Below are positions 1 through 11,828 of a stretch of 64,000 bases of DNA, one piece after another. How positions within the stretch are numbered: position 1 is the stretch's first letter; each line of letters opens with the position of its first letter. The DNA is taken from the NCBI RefSeq assembly GCF_020379485.1, contig NC_063452.1, positions 36,789,608-36,853,607 of the forward strand, read 5' to 3'. The position numbers were made by a program, and so were the translations under genes. The notes beneath the pieces were generated by a model. It was given only the letters and a program-made list of their open reading frames with translations. It was not told the origin of the DNA and did not search any database. The DNA is from Brassica napus. Taxonomy: Eukaryota > Streptophyta > Magnoliopsida > Brassicales > Brassicaceae.

Positions 1-1395
1 AGGCCTCAGAAAGGTCCTCCTTTAGGTTCTCTTTTGAATCCTCATCGAAACGCTTTTCGTTTCGTCTCAATCGGAGTTTCCGTTGAGATTTTACGACGAA
101 AACAAGTAGGACTCTTCTTGGCTTGCTTCCACACGCTACGTAGCAACCTGTCAGACCTTCACTCGCTACATGGAGATCTGTCAGGCCTCACAAAGGTCCT
201 CCTTTGCTTTCTCGTTTGAATCCTCATCGAAACGCTTTTCGTTTCGTCTCAATCGGAGTTTCCGTTGAGATTTTACGACGAAAACAAGTAGGACTCTTCC
301 TGGCTTGCTTCCACTCGCTACGTAGCGACCTGTCAGACCTTCACTCGCTACTTAGCGACCTGTCAGGCCTCAGAAAGGTCCTCCTTTAGGTTCTCTTTTG
401 AATCCTCATCGAAACGCTTTTCGTTTCGTCTCAATCGGAGTTTCCGTTGAGATTTTACGACGAAAACAAGCAGGACTCTTCTTGGCTTGCTTCCACTCGC
501 TACGTAGCGACCTGTCAGACCTTCACTCGCTACATAGCGACCTGTCGGGACTCAGAAAGGTCCTCCTTTAGGTTCTCTTTTGAATCCTCATCGAAACGCT
601 TTTCGTTTCGTCTCAATCGGAGTTTCCGTTGAGATTTTACGACGAAAACAAGTAGGACTCTTCTTGGCTTGCTTCCACTCGCTACGTATAGACCTGTCAG
701 ACCTTCACTCGCTACATAGCGACCTGTCAGGCCTCAGAAAGGTCCTCCTTTGCTTTCTCGTTTGAATCCTCATCGAAACGCTTTTCGTTTCGTCTCAATC
801 GGAGTTTCCGTTGAGATTTTACGACGAAAACAAGTAGGACTCCTCCTAGCTTGCTTCCACTCGCTACGTAGCGACCTGTCAGACCTTCACTCGCTACATA
901 GCGACCTGTCAGGCCTCAGAAAGGTCCTCCTTTTCGTTCTCTTTTGAATCCTCATCGAAACGCTTTTCGTTTCGTCTCAATCGGAGTTTCCGTTGAGATT
1001 TTACGACGAAAACAAGTAGGACTCTTCTTGGCTTGCTTCCACTCGCTATGTTGCGACCTGTCAGACCTTCACTCGCTACATAGCGACCTGTCAGGCCTCA
1101 GAAAGGTCCAGCTTTAGGTTCTCTTTTGAATCCTCATCGAAACGCTTTTCGTTTCGTCTCAATCGGAATTTCCGTTGAGATTTTACGACGAAAACAAGTA
1201 GGACTCTTCTTGGCTTGCTTCCACTCGCTACGTAGCGACCTGTCAGACCTTCACTCGCTACATAGCGACCTGTCAGGCCTTAGAAAGGTCCTCATTTAGG
1301 TTCTCTTTTGAATCCTCATCGAAACGCTTTTCGTTTCGTCTCAATCGGAGTTTCCGTTGAGATTTTACGACAAAAACAAGTAAGACTCGTCTAAA
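1..1395. repeat. 182-bp tandem array, about 7.7 copies
   Basis: Units start at 1, 183, 365, 547, 729, 911, 1093 and 1275, an exact 182-bp period with scattered substitutions. Each unit carries a TTTTACGACGAAAAC box and two copies of a CGCTACGTAGCG-type palindrome. Because 182 is not a multiple of 3, the short open frames in each unit shift frame from copy to copy, so they are not genes. A more decayed unit continues to about 1540. The same order of boxes (palindrome, then about 100 bp, then a TTTACGATAAAAAC box) occurs once in the LTR at 5031-6107, so the array probably arose by tandem amplification inside a related LTR. The array is cut by the window edge. Confidence 0.95.
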
Positions 1396-4300
1396 CTCCT
1401 TCGCTTGTTCCTACTCGCCCTTACCTCCATCTTTGTGTTCTCCTTCAAATCTTGATCGAAACGTCACTTGTTTTGTCTTGATTGGAGTTACCATTTAAAC
1501 TTTACGATAAAAAAAAAACGCAAAGACTTGTTTTCTCGCTTGGATTCAGATTAATCGTATAAAACGGCAACGGTTAACTTAACACCTTAGCCACCTCAAC
1601 TATACAATTACGATGAACCTTTTTATAAAAATTGACGTCGTATCTAAGGAGAAGATAACAGCCAAGTTCGGAAGATAAATGTCAACTTTAAAGGATAAAG
1701 ACCAATATCGAAAATGGCGAACATACACGAGAAGAGGAAGGGGAAATAAGCAAGCAAAACTGAGAAGAGACAAAACTGCATCTTCGAGAGAACTAAGGTA
1801 TTTCCGACTTGAAATTTTTGAAATCAGACTTGGAATTTTCGTAGGAAATTACTAAGAAATAAAAACGCCTTTGAGACTGCCATAGAACTTTAGGGAACGT
1901 AAAACCTAGGTGGATAGTCTAGAGAACTAAGTCTTAGGCGATTTTTCTTGTCTCGATATATCGTTCCATAACTGTTCATCCAGATCTTGCAAACCGATCT
2001 AAACTCTCCGAAAATCGAGAAATGATCGCCACGCATATCAAGCTCGCTTCCTAAAGAGAGAAAAAAACTAGAGACATGATCGTCGTCTTAAAACCGATTC
2101 GTTTCTAGCAATTTTCTCGGAACCGACATATTCCAAGTCGTCAAAGTGGAAACAAACCAAATCACAGTCCAAGCGTCGTCTTTAAATCGTCCAGGATTAT
2201 TGATCATTTCAAACCTTAGAAGAAGAAACGTGCACAACCCTTCAAAGTATCGGTTCAACTGTTTTCTTTCGTAAAAAAAAAGGGGAGTAGGTATGTATAC
2301 TATACTCGTATACTCCCAAACTTCAAAAACTTTTGCAAATCGTCTCAAATAGGCAAACGACAATCTAAAATTCGGCTAAATGCTAGCAACATATCCAGAC
2401 GATCATCATTTCTTGTCGCAATCATGCGTACAGAAAACATATACCAATATCAAACTGAAACTCGACGATTAGCCAAAGTATTGAAGCCCTTTCCAGTTTT
2501 AGAAAGCCAGTTTCGTTTAAAAATTTCTACGAGAAATCTTCAATCACCAAAGCATTTCTTTCAGTTTCCGTTGTACCAAGTGAGTCACGGAAAAGCGTCG
2601 AAAACATTTGTGACGAAGAAAACTCGAGAATAGATGTAGCATCGTGCACAAAGAGACGCTTTCCTCCCGATGGTGGCTAGATCCACCTCTGGTCGACCAA
2701 TTTGTTCTAGAAACGAATGTGTAATGAGAATCCTTTCATAAAACCTATGAAAAACGTTCTGCGACTAGATGGTTATGAAATAAACTTCGGTAACACTCCA
2801 TGAGTAACTCCAAGCAACTTTCACCTAGGATCGAAATCACAGCAGAAACGTTTCTCGTGAAACCCACAGAAATAACGCTACTTTAACATATGTTTACATA
2901 TGACCGATCTACAACCTTCGTAAAACCGGTCTCCGTTACTTACGCGAAAAATCCTTCGTACAATCAGACCAAGTCTTACGAAGAAACTTGCTAAAGTTAA
3001 CATAACAGGCTTTATGAAGAACCATGCGGCTCGCTGGCTTATGCTTTTCTTTTCCCTCGGTCACATCCGAGAAGGCAGTCGTCCCGCCACTGACTCCGCA
3101 CTGGTTATGTAGCAAACCTCTTGGGCTTCGTCTTCCTGAGGCAAAAAAGATTCGATTTTCATCAGACTATAGGTCACATTATACGAAACATTCGCCGTAT
3201 AACTGAAACCTAGAGCGGAGAATCGTTTTCTACGACTATCGGCCATATTAGCATGGATAACCCCGGCAAACTTGGCCTATCAATCTCAACAAGCGCTCTT
3301 TGGCCCACGGTCAACTACGCCTTCCACTAAAGGTCCAAACCAATATTTGCCATCCCCTTTAAGGACAATCGTAAACTAACATGACCTTAAATGTTAAAGT
3401 ACCATAGTCTAATCTTTGACCTAAAATATCCTTGGCTATCTGAGTGAACACATCCCTCACGCCAAGCCAAACTATTTGAGAAACCATAGCTCCATCACTT
3501 AACGGCTAAACGACAATCTACGATTTGTCTTAAAACGACGTGTGACTATTAAGAGAATAATTATCGTATAGCCTACAGTTAGAAGTCATATGATAAATTC
3601 TTCGTAACGAAACTCAGTCCTAACAACCAAATGGTTAAAAGAAGATCTAAACTTTTCGAAAAATTGACCGAGTTCAATACGCTCCACAATTCACTTTAAG
3701 CCCGCAACGTTTTACCCATAATACGCGGCATGTAAGGAAAAATCCGTAACAAAGCTTCTAGAGCTATACGAAACATGCTAAAAAATGCACGAAATAGATC
3801 TCAGAAAGCCAACACTTCACAAAGCACTATGAAGGAAAACGCTTCTTCCCATGAAAAAATTTATGCGACACCTCAGTCCTAATTCCTCGATCGCAAATCA
3901 AATTATTAGCATCCAAACAGGAACAACAATTTTGGCTGCGAACATCCGTAGTCAAACAAGAACGTTTCTCAAAGGCAGGGCTAAGACTAAACCCTTGCAA
4001 CATCGCAAAACATCTTCAAGCCCGCGAACATTTCAAGCACGAAACGCGGCATACGAAAGAATAACAAATCTTCAGCCTCGCGAGACGTCGCTGACGCCTG
4101 AAGATTTGTTCTTCGACGAAATTTCCTTCCTCGATAAAAACACTTTCTTGGAAGACCAGACAGTCGTGCACACTAACATCTTCTCAAAACATATCATTCG
4201 CGAAGACTCGAAACGGTTTTTTTTACCATTAAGTTTGTTGCTGATCACAACGAACTCTTAACGTCCTAGACAGACTTAGCCATCTCGTGGAGATGACTCT

Positions 4301-5015
4301 CGTACATCCGACACAAGGATAATAGCGCTATAAAAGAAACCCAAAATTTTTGGTCAGCACTTCCAGGAGGCTTAAAAATTGTCCTTGGAGATATGCTCGG
4401 TTCCAACCATACAAGTCGTATAAGCCGAGAACCGATCGCGGACTTTAAATCAGTATGGAATCAGGATGAAACTGAATCGGGATACGTAAGTCGAATTAGT
4501 CATCGCACCCTCTAAAACCAGGAGTAAACCTAGGTCTTGCCCTAAACTCAGCGCACTGGTCTCTAACATCTCTAGGCATAGTATCAAAAACCTTGATACG
4601 AGATCCCAAAATTTGTCTCTTTGCCAATATTCGAGCGTCTTCAGAAATCCCGCAAGATTTACACACTGCAGAAAACTTCGAATAGATCACTGATATAGCA
4701 GTTCTACACCCGTATAAAATGCCATTGGCAGCAACACGCCTGATAACCGCTAAATAAAAACTAGACCGTAAAGGTCTTGCTGGAAAACAAGTCATAAGAA
4801 CCTTAACTCCAAGACGAACTACGAAAGGCTTGATCCCTTCAACAAGGGTACTTAGGCAGCCGTCATAAGGCGCACCCCCAATCTTATCGCGTTCTACTTT
4901 TTGAAGAGCGAGAAGACCACTTACCACGAACCTTTTCGGCCATTAATTCCGCCTAACCCACCTAACTTGCCAAGCCACTCGCTTAAACCTCACGCTAGAA
5001 GCTCATGGTTCTAAC
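1396..5015 (+). other. Non-coding retroelement interior, no gene seen
   Basis: This stretch has no open frame with a recognisable domain. From 1396 to about 1800 it keeps weak similarity to the LTR at 5031-6107 (an AGATAAATGTCAA block near 1674 matches one near 5585), so it looks like the rest of an LTR. From about 1900 to 5015 it is moderately AT-rich sequence with no primer site I can identify. Its position between an LTR-like region and a polypurine tract with a 3' LTR fits the interior of a large non-coding LTR-retrotransposon derivative. Open frames at 3851-4261 (+) and 4496-4925 (-) have no family signature. Confidence 0.5.
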
Positions 5016-5030
5016 GAGCTGGGGGCTAAC
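5016..5030 (+). other. Polypurine-tract-like sequence before 3' LTR
   Basis: GAGCTGGGGGCTAAC lies directly before the TGTTGGGGTC start of the following LTR. A purine-rich run at this place is where plus-strand DNA synthesis is primed in LTR retrotransposons, and it sets the orientation of the element as plus strand with its body to the left. Confidence 0.6.
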
Positions 5031-5220
5031 TGTTGGGGTCAAAATCGGTCACGATGGAATCAATGTCTGAAAGTCCGTAAAAATCGGCATGAACGTTTTT
5101 ACGAAAAATAAATCTTAGAAAAAGATTTATTTTTACGAAGAATCTTGCGGAGAAAACACATTCACGAAAAATCGGAGAAAGACTCGAACAAGGTTGCCGC
5201 GTAGCAACCAGCGCAAAAGC

Positions 5221-5240
5221 TGGTCGCTACGTAGCGACCA
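5221..5240. repeat. 20-bp perfect palindrome in LTR
   Basis: TGGTCGCTACGTAGCGACCA is its own reverse complement. Partly matching copies occur nearby at about 5194-5210 and 5284-5302. The same core recurs in the 182-bp array and in the LTR fragment at 11829-12135. Confidence 0.9.
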
Positions 5241-5723
5241 AGCACGTACACGGCTCGGTCACTAACCGAGCTCTCACCGAAGCTCGGTCGCTACATAGCG
5301 ACCGTGCTTTCTTAAAAATCGATATGACACGAATCCATGCATTCTCGTCTACTCTTTAATGCTATCTCCCGAAGACCGTAGCCAACCCATTTCATGTTTC
5401 TCGTCATTTGAAGTCATCAATCGAACTTTACGATAAAAACCGCGGAAAGTTCGTTTTTATCGAAAGAAGCCGTAATAAACGTTTCGAGTCAAACAACGGC
5501 CCAAAGAGACCTAAGACGTGACTCGAAACCCACTTACGATTTCTTAACCAAAAGCCCATAAACCATGCTTGGTTCGCAAGGAAAGATAAATGTCAAGTTT
5601 CCGCGGATAAATACAAAATTTTGAAGATAATTACGAAGATCGGAAAAAATGGAATATCTCCATTTTTATGCTATGACGGCTTAAGGGCAGAAGAGGAAAA
5701 GCATAAACCGACCTAGGAGCCAG

Positions 5724-5730
5724 TATATAA
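5724..5730 (+). promoter_or_regulatory. Probable LTR TATA box
   Basis: TATATAA sits about two thirds into the LTR and is followed about 20-25 bp later by a purine/pyrimidine mix suited to a transcription start. It is the only good TATA box on the plus strand of this LTR and would mark the U3/R border. Confidence 0.45.
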
Positions 5731-6107
5731 GGAGTCCTAGGCAAGAGTCATGGGTGGACTTTTTTTCAGAGCAAACTTAGCACTTAGGGCAATTAGGCAA
5801 CTTTCCGTTTTTGTTATTCGAGCTGCAACTCAATTAGGTTTTGCCGTCTTAGGGTTGTTAGAACTAGGAATCTCGCCGACAGCTCTCGAGCCCAGGCTTA
5901 TACCTTGTTGTAAACGCTCATACGCAAATTCGGAATAAGACTTCTCTTTGCTCTCTTTTTACGATTTCATATAATTTATCGGTGTTATCTCGTGTTCTGA
6001 TTGCTTAGCGTGTGGTATTAGCAGATATCCGGGACCTCTGGGAAACTAGGGTTCTCCTACTTTCCTAATTTAAACGGAAATCGACAGTGCGAATTTCGGT
6101 TCTCACA

Positions 6108-6175
6108 ACCGGCCGTTCCCTTACTCTTTCGGACCTTTCCCGATTTGCTTTTTCCAGCCTAAGGATTTCAGACAT
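6108..6175 (-). pseudogene. Possible gag start of minus-strand LTR element, broken
   Basis: On the minus strand an ATG at 6175 opens a short, very charged reading frame (starts MSEILRLEKA, rich in Arg and Glu) about 135 nt downstream of the minus-strand primer site, the usual leader length for gag. The frame runs into the plus-strand LTR at about 6107 and stops shortly after. I read it as the first ~22 codons of gag cut off by the insertion of the neighbouring element. There is no diagnostic gag motif in so short a piece, so this is an inference from position. Confidence 0.3.
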
Positions 6176-6311
6176 TGTTAGTACGAAACATACATAACAT
6201 AAACGAGACAAAACAATCCCTAGACTAAAGCAATCAAACCTCACCGTGAGACCTAATCAGCTGGCTGCGTGTGTGTGGACTACATAACCCAACTATCCTA
6301 GAATCAAGCAT

Positions 6312-6323
6312 GCTCTGATACCA
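6312..6323 (-). other. Primer binding site (initiator tRNA-Met), minus strand
   Basis: Read on the minus strand the sequence is TGGTATCAGAGC, the complement of the 3' end of initiator methionine tRNA, which primes reverse transcription of many plant LTR elements. It follows the LTR terminus TCTAACA by a few bases. This places the 5' LTR of a minus-strand element at higher coordinates. Confidence 0.8.
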
Positions 6324-6326
6324 ACT

Positions 6327-7036
6327 TGTTAGACCCGATCCTAGCCTCTCGACCAAACTGGATACGAATGCTTACTTATGAATTTCTTTACTTGTTTGAT
6401 TCATTTTAAGCCTTTTATTTACTAAGTCATATTTGAATATGTGGTTCATAAACCAACTTGTTAACTTTGTATTACTTAGAAACATGAGATTCGATACACA
6501 ACTTCTTAACAGTTTCATAGACAATCACTAGTTCATCCCTAGCATCATCTAACCACACGTTACACAGCCTCTCAAAGACCGAGCCTTCACGACTCGTTGG
6601 CTTGAACAGAACCATCCTTAGTTCCTGAAACCACAACCAAATAAGCATTAATCAAAACCAAAGAGAGAACGGATCGATTCTACAATGCTTGGCTTGGTTC
6701 CTAGAACTTAGATAAACCTCAGTCAATATAATCATAAAAAGTATGAACCTGTCTACCGTATCCTAAGTCATTCAACCAACCACCCCTTGACTTAGAATCA
6801 TATAGACAGTCCACTATAGGTAAACAGAACACACGAACAGATCTGGATCGCCCCGAAGACTAATCCGTCTAACCGGATAGAATCTATGTTCGACCGGCCC
6901 GGACCCGGACCATCGTCCTGAAACCCGAACAGTCCGTCGAGCTGAGATGAGCTGACTCCCAGCTGCATCAGCAGAGTGAGCTAGTAGTCCAGCTAGTGGA
7001 GCTGACTTAGTACTGGTCGAGCTGGAGTGAGCTTAA
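6327..7036 (-). mobile_element. Minus-strand host LTR, first part (split by insertion)
   Basis: Read on the plus strand it starts TGTTAGACCC, which is the 3' end of a minus-strand LTR lying next to its primer site. The LTR is interrupted at 7037 by the chromovirus insertion and resumes at 13330, ending around 13535 at a TGACA. Joined, the LTR is about 915 bp (TG...CA when read on the minus strand). The flanks on both sides of the insertion share an AGCTGA/AGCTGG-rich texture, which supports their belonging together. The other LTR lies outside the window. Confidence 0.7.
7032..7036. repeat. Target-site duplication CTTAA, left copy
   Basis: CTTAA directly precedes the 5' LTR and is repeated at 13325-13329 directly after the 3' LTR, as expected for integrase-made 5-bp staggered cuts. 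Confidence 0.95.
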
Positions 7037-8051
7037 TGATGTGCCTCAGTACATGAATCAGTACATGGAACCAGTCCAGGATGGAGCTCAGGACGATCAG
7101 ATCATTCCAACCGAGGTTCGAGCTACCGATCGTTCCTGAAAGACAGACCGAGCCATGTACCAGATCAACCCGCAAGCATCCGGAAAGGAACTAAGGCTGG
7201 AACCACGTCCAGACGATCAAACCGACCGAACCACAGCCCGTCTTCCCCGCCCCACTCGCCAAGCCAAGACTGATGGTCAATCCAGAACTCACTTTGATCG
7301 AGAGGAATCCGAGTCAGACCATAGCCTTTCCCTTTTGGTCCGTCTGATCTGAGCCGAGTGTCCCAAAGAACGTACTGATGGATCAGCCAGTCATTATGAT
7401 CAGTTCCTGAACTTTGATGATCAAAATTTCTCTAAGGCACGGATTCTTCAACTGTCCAAAGACTTGGGTCGTGCTGGAACCAAGTTGGCGCATGAGCCTT
7501 AACCGACCGACTGTCCTGACTGCACCGCGTTCGCCCTGCTCCTTACCGCGAAGGAACCACTTGGTTCAGACGAACCTGGACGCCAGCCGAAAGTCATCTT
7601 TGACCAGATCTAGAATCCAAGAGTTTTTCTACATTGTCTTTCAAACTTCTTAGTCAATTTCGATTTCCTAAGTTTGTCATTAACAAATTCCTATGTCTTT
7701 TTTTATTCCCGAAGTAGTATAAACATGTAAACACTTCTTATAATAAATTCATTCCATTTTCGTTCAACTTTTTGAGTCTTTACTCTTTGTTCTTCGATTA
7801 AGAACTTCTCTTGTTTCCTTGGTGTGGTTAGCTCCAACCAAACTCCTCTTGTCCGTTGGTCTTGTGAGTCATATCAAGCAACGGTTCGAGATCGCCTCTT
7901 TGTTGGACCGGTGCATCACATCCGGCAACAAACTGGTTCGGGAATATGAAAGGCCATTCCGCAACCTTTGTGCGACCCATCATTCCATCAGTTCTCCTTC
8001 GGAGTTCATATCCCTTCCAATCCGGTCGAGTGATCCTTTTATGGCGTATCA
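7037..8051 (+). repeat. 5' LTR of chromovirus
   Basis: The 1015-bp LTR starts TGATGTGCC and ends GCGTATCA. It aligns along its whole length with 12310-13324, with visible base substitutions but equal length. A GTATAAAC motif near 7719 is the best TATA candidate, and the following T-rich stretch would be R/U5. Confidence 0.95.
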
Positions 8052-8053
8052 AG

Positions 8054-8065
8054 TGGTATCAGAGC
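8054..8065 (+). other. Primer binding site (initiator tRNA-Met)
   Basis: TGGTATCAGAGC lies two bases after the end of the 5' LTR and is complementary to the 3' end of initiator tRNA-Met. Confidence 0.95.
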
Positions 8066-8511
8066 CACTCTTCCAGTATTGTTTGTTCATCTTCTCATCT
8101 CCCATTTCATAAACACTTCTTCGTCTTTCTATCTTAAATCTGGGCCCCTCAATACTATCCACTAGAAAAAGTATTAAAAAAAATCTATGATTCAAAAAAA
8201 AAGAGATTTCAAAGAGTTTTGATTTGTGGATTAGTGGTGGAAGAGAAAGCCTGCTGGCTGAGGAGAAATTCAGCCTTTGAGATGGTTAAAACGGATTTCA
8301 AAACCCAAAGTTCTCTCTTTTCTATCTATCTTACAAAAAAAAAAAAAAATTCCCTTGTTTGCTTGAAGATTGCCCATTGGGATTCCTTGAGTATAAGGCT
8401 TGTGAGTGATCACCAAAAATCTGAGAGAAATACGTTTGTGTGCGAGATCAAACACTTGAGAGTGTGAGGTTTTAATCTAACTTTTCGTGTCTTATAGATT
8501 TTCAGGAAACC
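8066..8511 (+). other. Untranslated leader of chromovirus
   Basis: This stretch lies between the primer site and the gag ATG at 8512. It contains A-runs (8326-8348) and no coding signature. Confidence 0.6.
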
Positions 8512-9599
8512 ATGAGTAGTGAAGACGAAAGGAGCCGACACGGAAACTCAGTGGCCGGTTTATCTAACTTGCAGATGCGAGCCTTGAATGATTCTTTTAC
8601 TAACCTTAAGAACACAGGTCTTGAGCAGATCCATCCAAGGCTAGACGATATCCAAAAAAGTCAACAGCCACGTCCTCGAACCAGAGCCAGAGGAGATCGC
8701 CCAAGGCGGCCAAACCGGACCGATGATGATATCCGAGAGGAGGATTCCCATGAGGGCGACGTCCGATCCACCAATCAAACTAGGAGAGGTCATAGAAACC
8801 GAGATCCAGGTGATACCAATCCTTTTGCTAGAAATGAACGAGCTGATGATAGCTTAGGAGGATTGAAACTGAAAATCCCACCTTTTGAGGGTAAAAACGA
8901 TCCTAATGTTTTTTCTTGAATGAAAAAAAAAATTGAACATGTCTTTGATTGTCAAAACTTTTCTGAACATAAGAAAGTTAGACTTGCTGTTACTGAATTC
9001 TCAGGCTATGCTATTAATTGGTTTGATCAAGTTGTGACCCACATGAGGAGAACAGGTGAAAGACCGATTAAGACATGGGACGAGTTTTCCATGCTGATGA
9101 GGAGACGTTTTGTTCCTACCCATTATCACCGAGACCTCCACCAGAAACTCAGACGTTTGCTTCAAGGCACCAAGTCCGTGGAAGACTACCACCAAGAGAT
9201 GGAAACTTTGATGATCAAGGCCGATGTAGACGAGCCCATGGACGCTACTATGGCTAGATTTCTTTCTGGCCTCAACCGAACATCCAAGACCGTATGGAGC
9301 TTCAAGAGTATGGAACCGTAGAGAAAATGTTGCATAAAGCCATCCTGATCGAACAACAAGCCAAATGGAAGAGCTACTCAAAGCCGGCCTTTGCTCCTAA
9401 ACCGTCCTTTGCTCCTAAGCCAAGTTATCAAGACAAAGGTAAGTCTTCTTCCACAACAAATACAGCTTTTAAGACTGATGTTCCGGCTCGTGTTGACAAA
9501 GGAAAAGCTATTTAGAATCCCAGCCGTGCAAGAAACATCAGATGCTTCACGTGTCAAGGTCAAGGACACTATGCCAACAAATGTACGAACCAAAGAGTG
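8512..9599 (+). pseudogene. gag: gag of chromovirus, frameshifted
   Basis: Gag forms the virus-like particle of the retrotransposon. The frame opens with ATG at 8512 and runs through an Arg/Asp-rich N-terminus to a capsid-type Retrotrans_gag domain (residue runs such as FEGKNDPNVF, WFDQVVTHMRR, RRRFVPTHYHRDLHQKL and SVEDYHQEME). A zinc knuckle with the spacing CX2CX4HX4C (CFTCQGQGHYANKC) lies near 9540-9590. The frame is broken at 8917-8919 by paired small indels around an A-run that put a TGA in frame, again near 9290-9320 by a shift, and at 9513-9515 by a TAG. It therefore cannot give a full product. The domain order and the leader length agree with the family. Confidence 0.85.
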
Positions 9600-11828
9600 A
9601 TGATTGTCATGGAGAATGGAGAGGTTGAGTCCAAGGACGAGCAGGAGGACAAGGAGGATCTTGGTCCTATCTTTGATGAGGAAGAAGATTCCTTTGATTA
9701 CCCACATCACGGACCATTACTCGTTGCTAGGAAGGCTTGGGACGACCCCATCTTCGATGAGACAGACAGCCACACGGACGACAACTTTAGCCCGACCTTT
9801 GATACTGATTCTGAGCCAATCTTTGATGAGGAAGACAGCTTTGACTTCCCAGCTCATGGACCACTACTTGTCACGAGTGTTCAGCCCAAAACCAATGAAA
9901 AAGAACAAAGGGAGAATCTCTTTCATTCTCGTTGTTTAATCTTTGAAAAAGATTGTTCTTTGATCATTGAATGTGGGAGTTGTACTCTTGTCAGGATGCT
10001 TGGGCTAGCTACTCGACCTATTTCTCGTTCTTTCAGGTTGGAATGGCTCAATGAGACCGGCGAACAGTTCGTGAAGGAGCAAGTCATGATCCCGCTTGTG
10101 ATATCCTTCTGGGCCGTCCATGGCAGTTTGATAAGAAAGCCGTGCATGATGGCTTCACGAACCGACACTCCTTTGACCATAAAGGAAAGAAGATCACTCT
10201 GGTGCCTTTGTCGCCATTGGAAGTTCACCAAGATCAGGTCTAACTCAAGAAGAAACGCGACCAAGAGTCTAAACCGGACGAACCTGAGTCATCTCACCGA
10301 AATTCCAAATTTTTCATCAAACAAAGTCAGGTCAATAAGTCTCTTTACTCTCAAAAGCCATTTCCTTTACTTGTGTATAAAGAATCTCTTATGGCCTCAT
10401 CTTCTTCTGACTCTGCACCGGAGATTCCGAGTGATTTGCTAGATGTTTTGCAGGACTTTTCTGATGTTTTTCCAGATGATAATCCCAAAGGATTGCCACC
10501 AGTGCGAGGCATAGAACATCAGATCAATTTTTTTCCAGGTGCATCTCTACCGAACCGGCCAGCCCATCGAACCAATCCGGTGGAGACCAAGGAACTTCAG
10601 AGACAGATTGGTGACCTTCTGGAGAAAGGTTACATCCAGGAAAGCCTTTGCCCTTGTGATGTGCCTATCCTCCTTGTGCCCAAAAAGGACGGTTCTTGGC
10701 GCATGTGTGTGGACTGCCATGCCATCAATAACATTATGGTAAAGTATAGGCATCCCATCCCTAGGCTTGATGACATGCTAGATGAGTTGCATGGTTCTTC
10801 AGTATTCTCTAAGATTGATTTGAAAAGTGGCTATCACCAAATTAGAATGAAAGAAGGTGATGAGTTCAAAACTGTATTTAAGACGAAACTAGGATTGTAT
10901 GAGTGGCTTGTCATGCCATTTGGCCATACTAATGCACCTAGCACTTTCATGCATTTGATGAATCATATCTTGAGATCTTTTATTGGTCATTTCGTGGTTG
11001 TCTACTTTGATGATATTCTTATCTACAGCAAGAACCTTGATGATCATAAGATGCACTTGAAATCTGTTCTTGAGGTTCTAAGGAAAGCAAAACGTTTTGC
11101 AAATCTTGGAAAATACTCTTTTGGAACAGATCACGTGGTGTTCTTAGGCTTTGTTGTAGGTGATGATGGACTTAGAGTGGACGAGGAAAATATCAAAGCC
11201 ATCTGAGATTGGTCGAGTCCAACTACCGTGGGCGAAGTAAGGAATTTCCATGGCCTAGCCGGCTTCTACAGATGGTTCATCCAAAACTTCTGTACCATAG
11301 CCGCTCCGCTTACTGAAGTGATCAAGAAGAACGTTGGGTTCAAGTGGGAACAACCCCAAGAAGAGGCATTCCAGATTCTAAAAGGGATGTTAACTCAAGC
11401 TCCTTTGCTTACTCTACCTGATTTCTCTAAGACTTTTGAGATTGAATGTGATGCCTCGGGTGTTGGTATTGGTGCTGTTCTGATGCAGGATAGGAAACCC
11501 ATTGCTTATTTCACTGAGAAACTTGGAGGAGCCACGCTCAACTACCCCACTTATGACCAGGAGTTGTATGCTTTGGACCTTTGGTGAGGGCTCTTCAAAC
11601 ATGGCAGCATTATCTTTGGCCAAAAGAGTTTGTGATCCACACGGATCATCAGTCCTTGAAACACCTTAAGGGCCAGCAGAAGTTGAACAAGAGACATGCC
11701 CGTTGGGTCGAATTCATTGAGATCTTTCCTTATGTGATCAAGTACAAACAAGGTAAGGAAAATGTGGTGGCTGATGCCTTGTCTAGGAGGTATGTTCTTC
11801 TTTCAGCTCTTGAAACAAAGTTGCTTGG
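9600..11828 (+). pseudogene. pol: pol (protease, reverse transcriptase, RNase H) of chromovirus, broken
   Basis: An acidic linker (repeated IFDEE/FDYP segments) leads to a decayed protease region near 9955-10200 containing CSLIIECGSC, where the catalytic Asp-Ser/Thr-Gly of retroelement proteases is not kept. Reverse transcriptase is best preserved from 10373 to 11206: VPKKDGSWRMCVD, KIDLKSGYHQI and the catalytic VYFDDILIYS (Asp-Asp at about 11009-11014). A TGA at 11204-11206 separates it from the connection and RNase H domains (11228-11820), where [31 protein letters not shown] and [10 protein letters not shown] are all visible. A one-base shift near 11585 breaks RNase H. The frame ends abruptly at a foreign LTR fragment instead of continuing into integrase. 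Confidence 0.88.

Larger units (their letters stand above)
5031..6107 (+). mobile_element. LTR of a large Ty3/gypsy-type element (TGTTGGGGTC family)
   Basis: The LTR starts TGTTGGGGTC and is taken to end at a CACA near 6107, giving about 1077 bp. It holds several copies of the GGTCGCTACGTAGCGACC palindrome near its 5' side, a TATATAA box at 5724, and a T-rich stretch further on. A second, truncated copy of the same LTR family lies at 11829-12135. The left boundary is well supported by the preceding polypurine tract. The right boundary is less certain and was chosen because a minus-strand gag-like reading frame and leader resume there. No target duplication can be checked because the other end is outside the window. 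Confidence 0.65.

Noticed and set aside
34..947. Repeated short open frames of about 61 codons in the tandem array
   Set aside because: They recur with the 182-bp period and shift frame, have no domain, and belong to satellite-like DNA.
1..1395. CentBr centromeric satellite or CRISPR array
   Set aside because: Unit length is 182 bp, not the ~176 bp of CentBr, and the sequence relates to an LTR. There are no short repeat-spacer units, and the DNA is eukaryotic.
3851..4261. 136-codon plus-strand frame in the retroelement interior
   Set aside because: Composition is like random low-complexity translation; no domain.
4496..4927. 143-codon minus-strand frame upstream of the 5031 LTR, as a possible antisense ORF known from some Tat elements
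   Set aside because: It has no ATG at its start (opens at GTG), no family motif and no conserved splice context that I could confirm. It could be tested by looking for conservation in relatives.
9001..9381. 126-codon minus-strand frame within chromovirus gag
   Set aside because: Shadow of the gag frame on the other strand.
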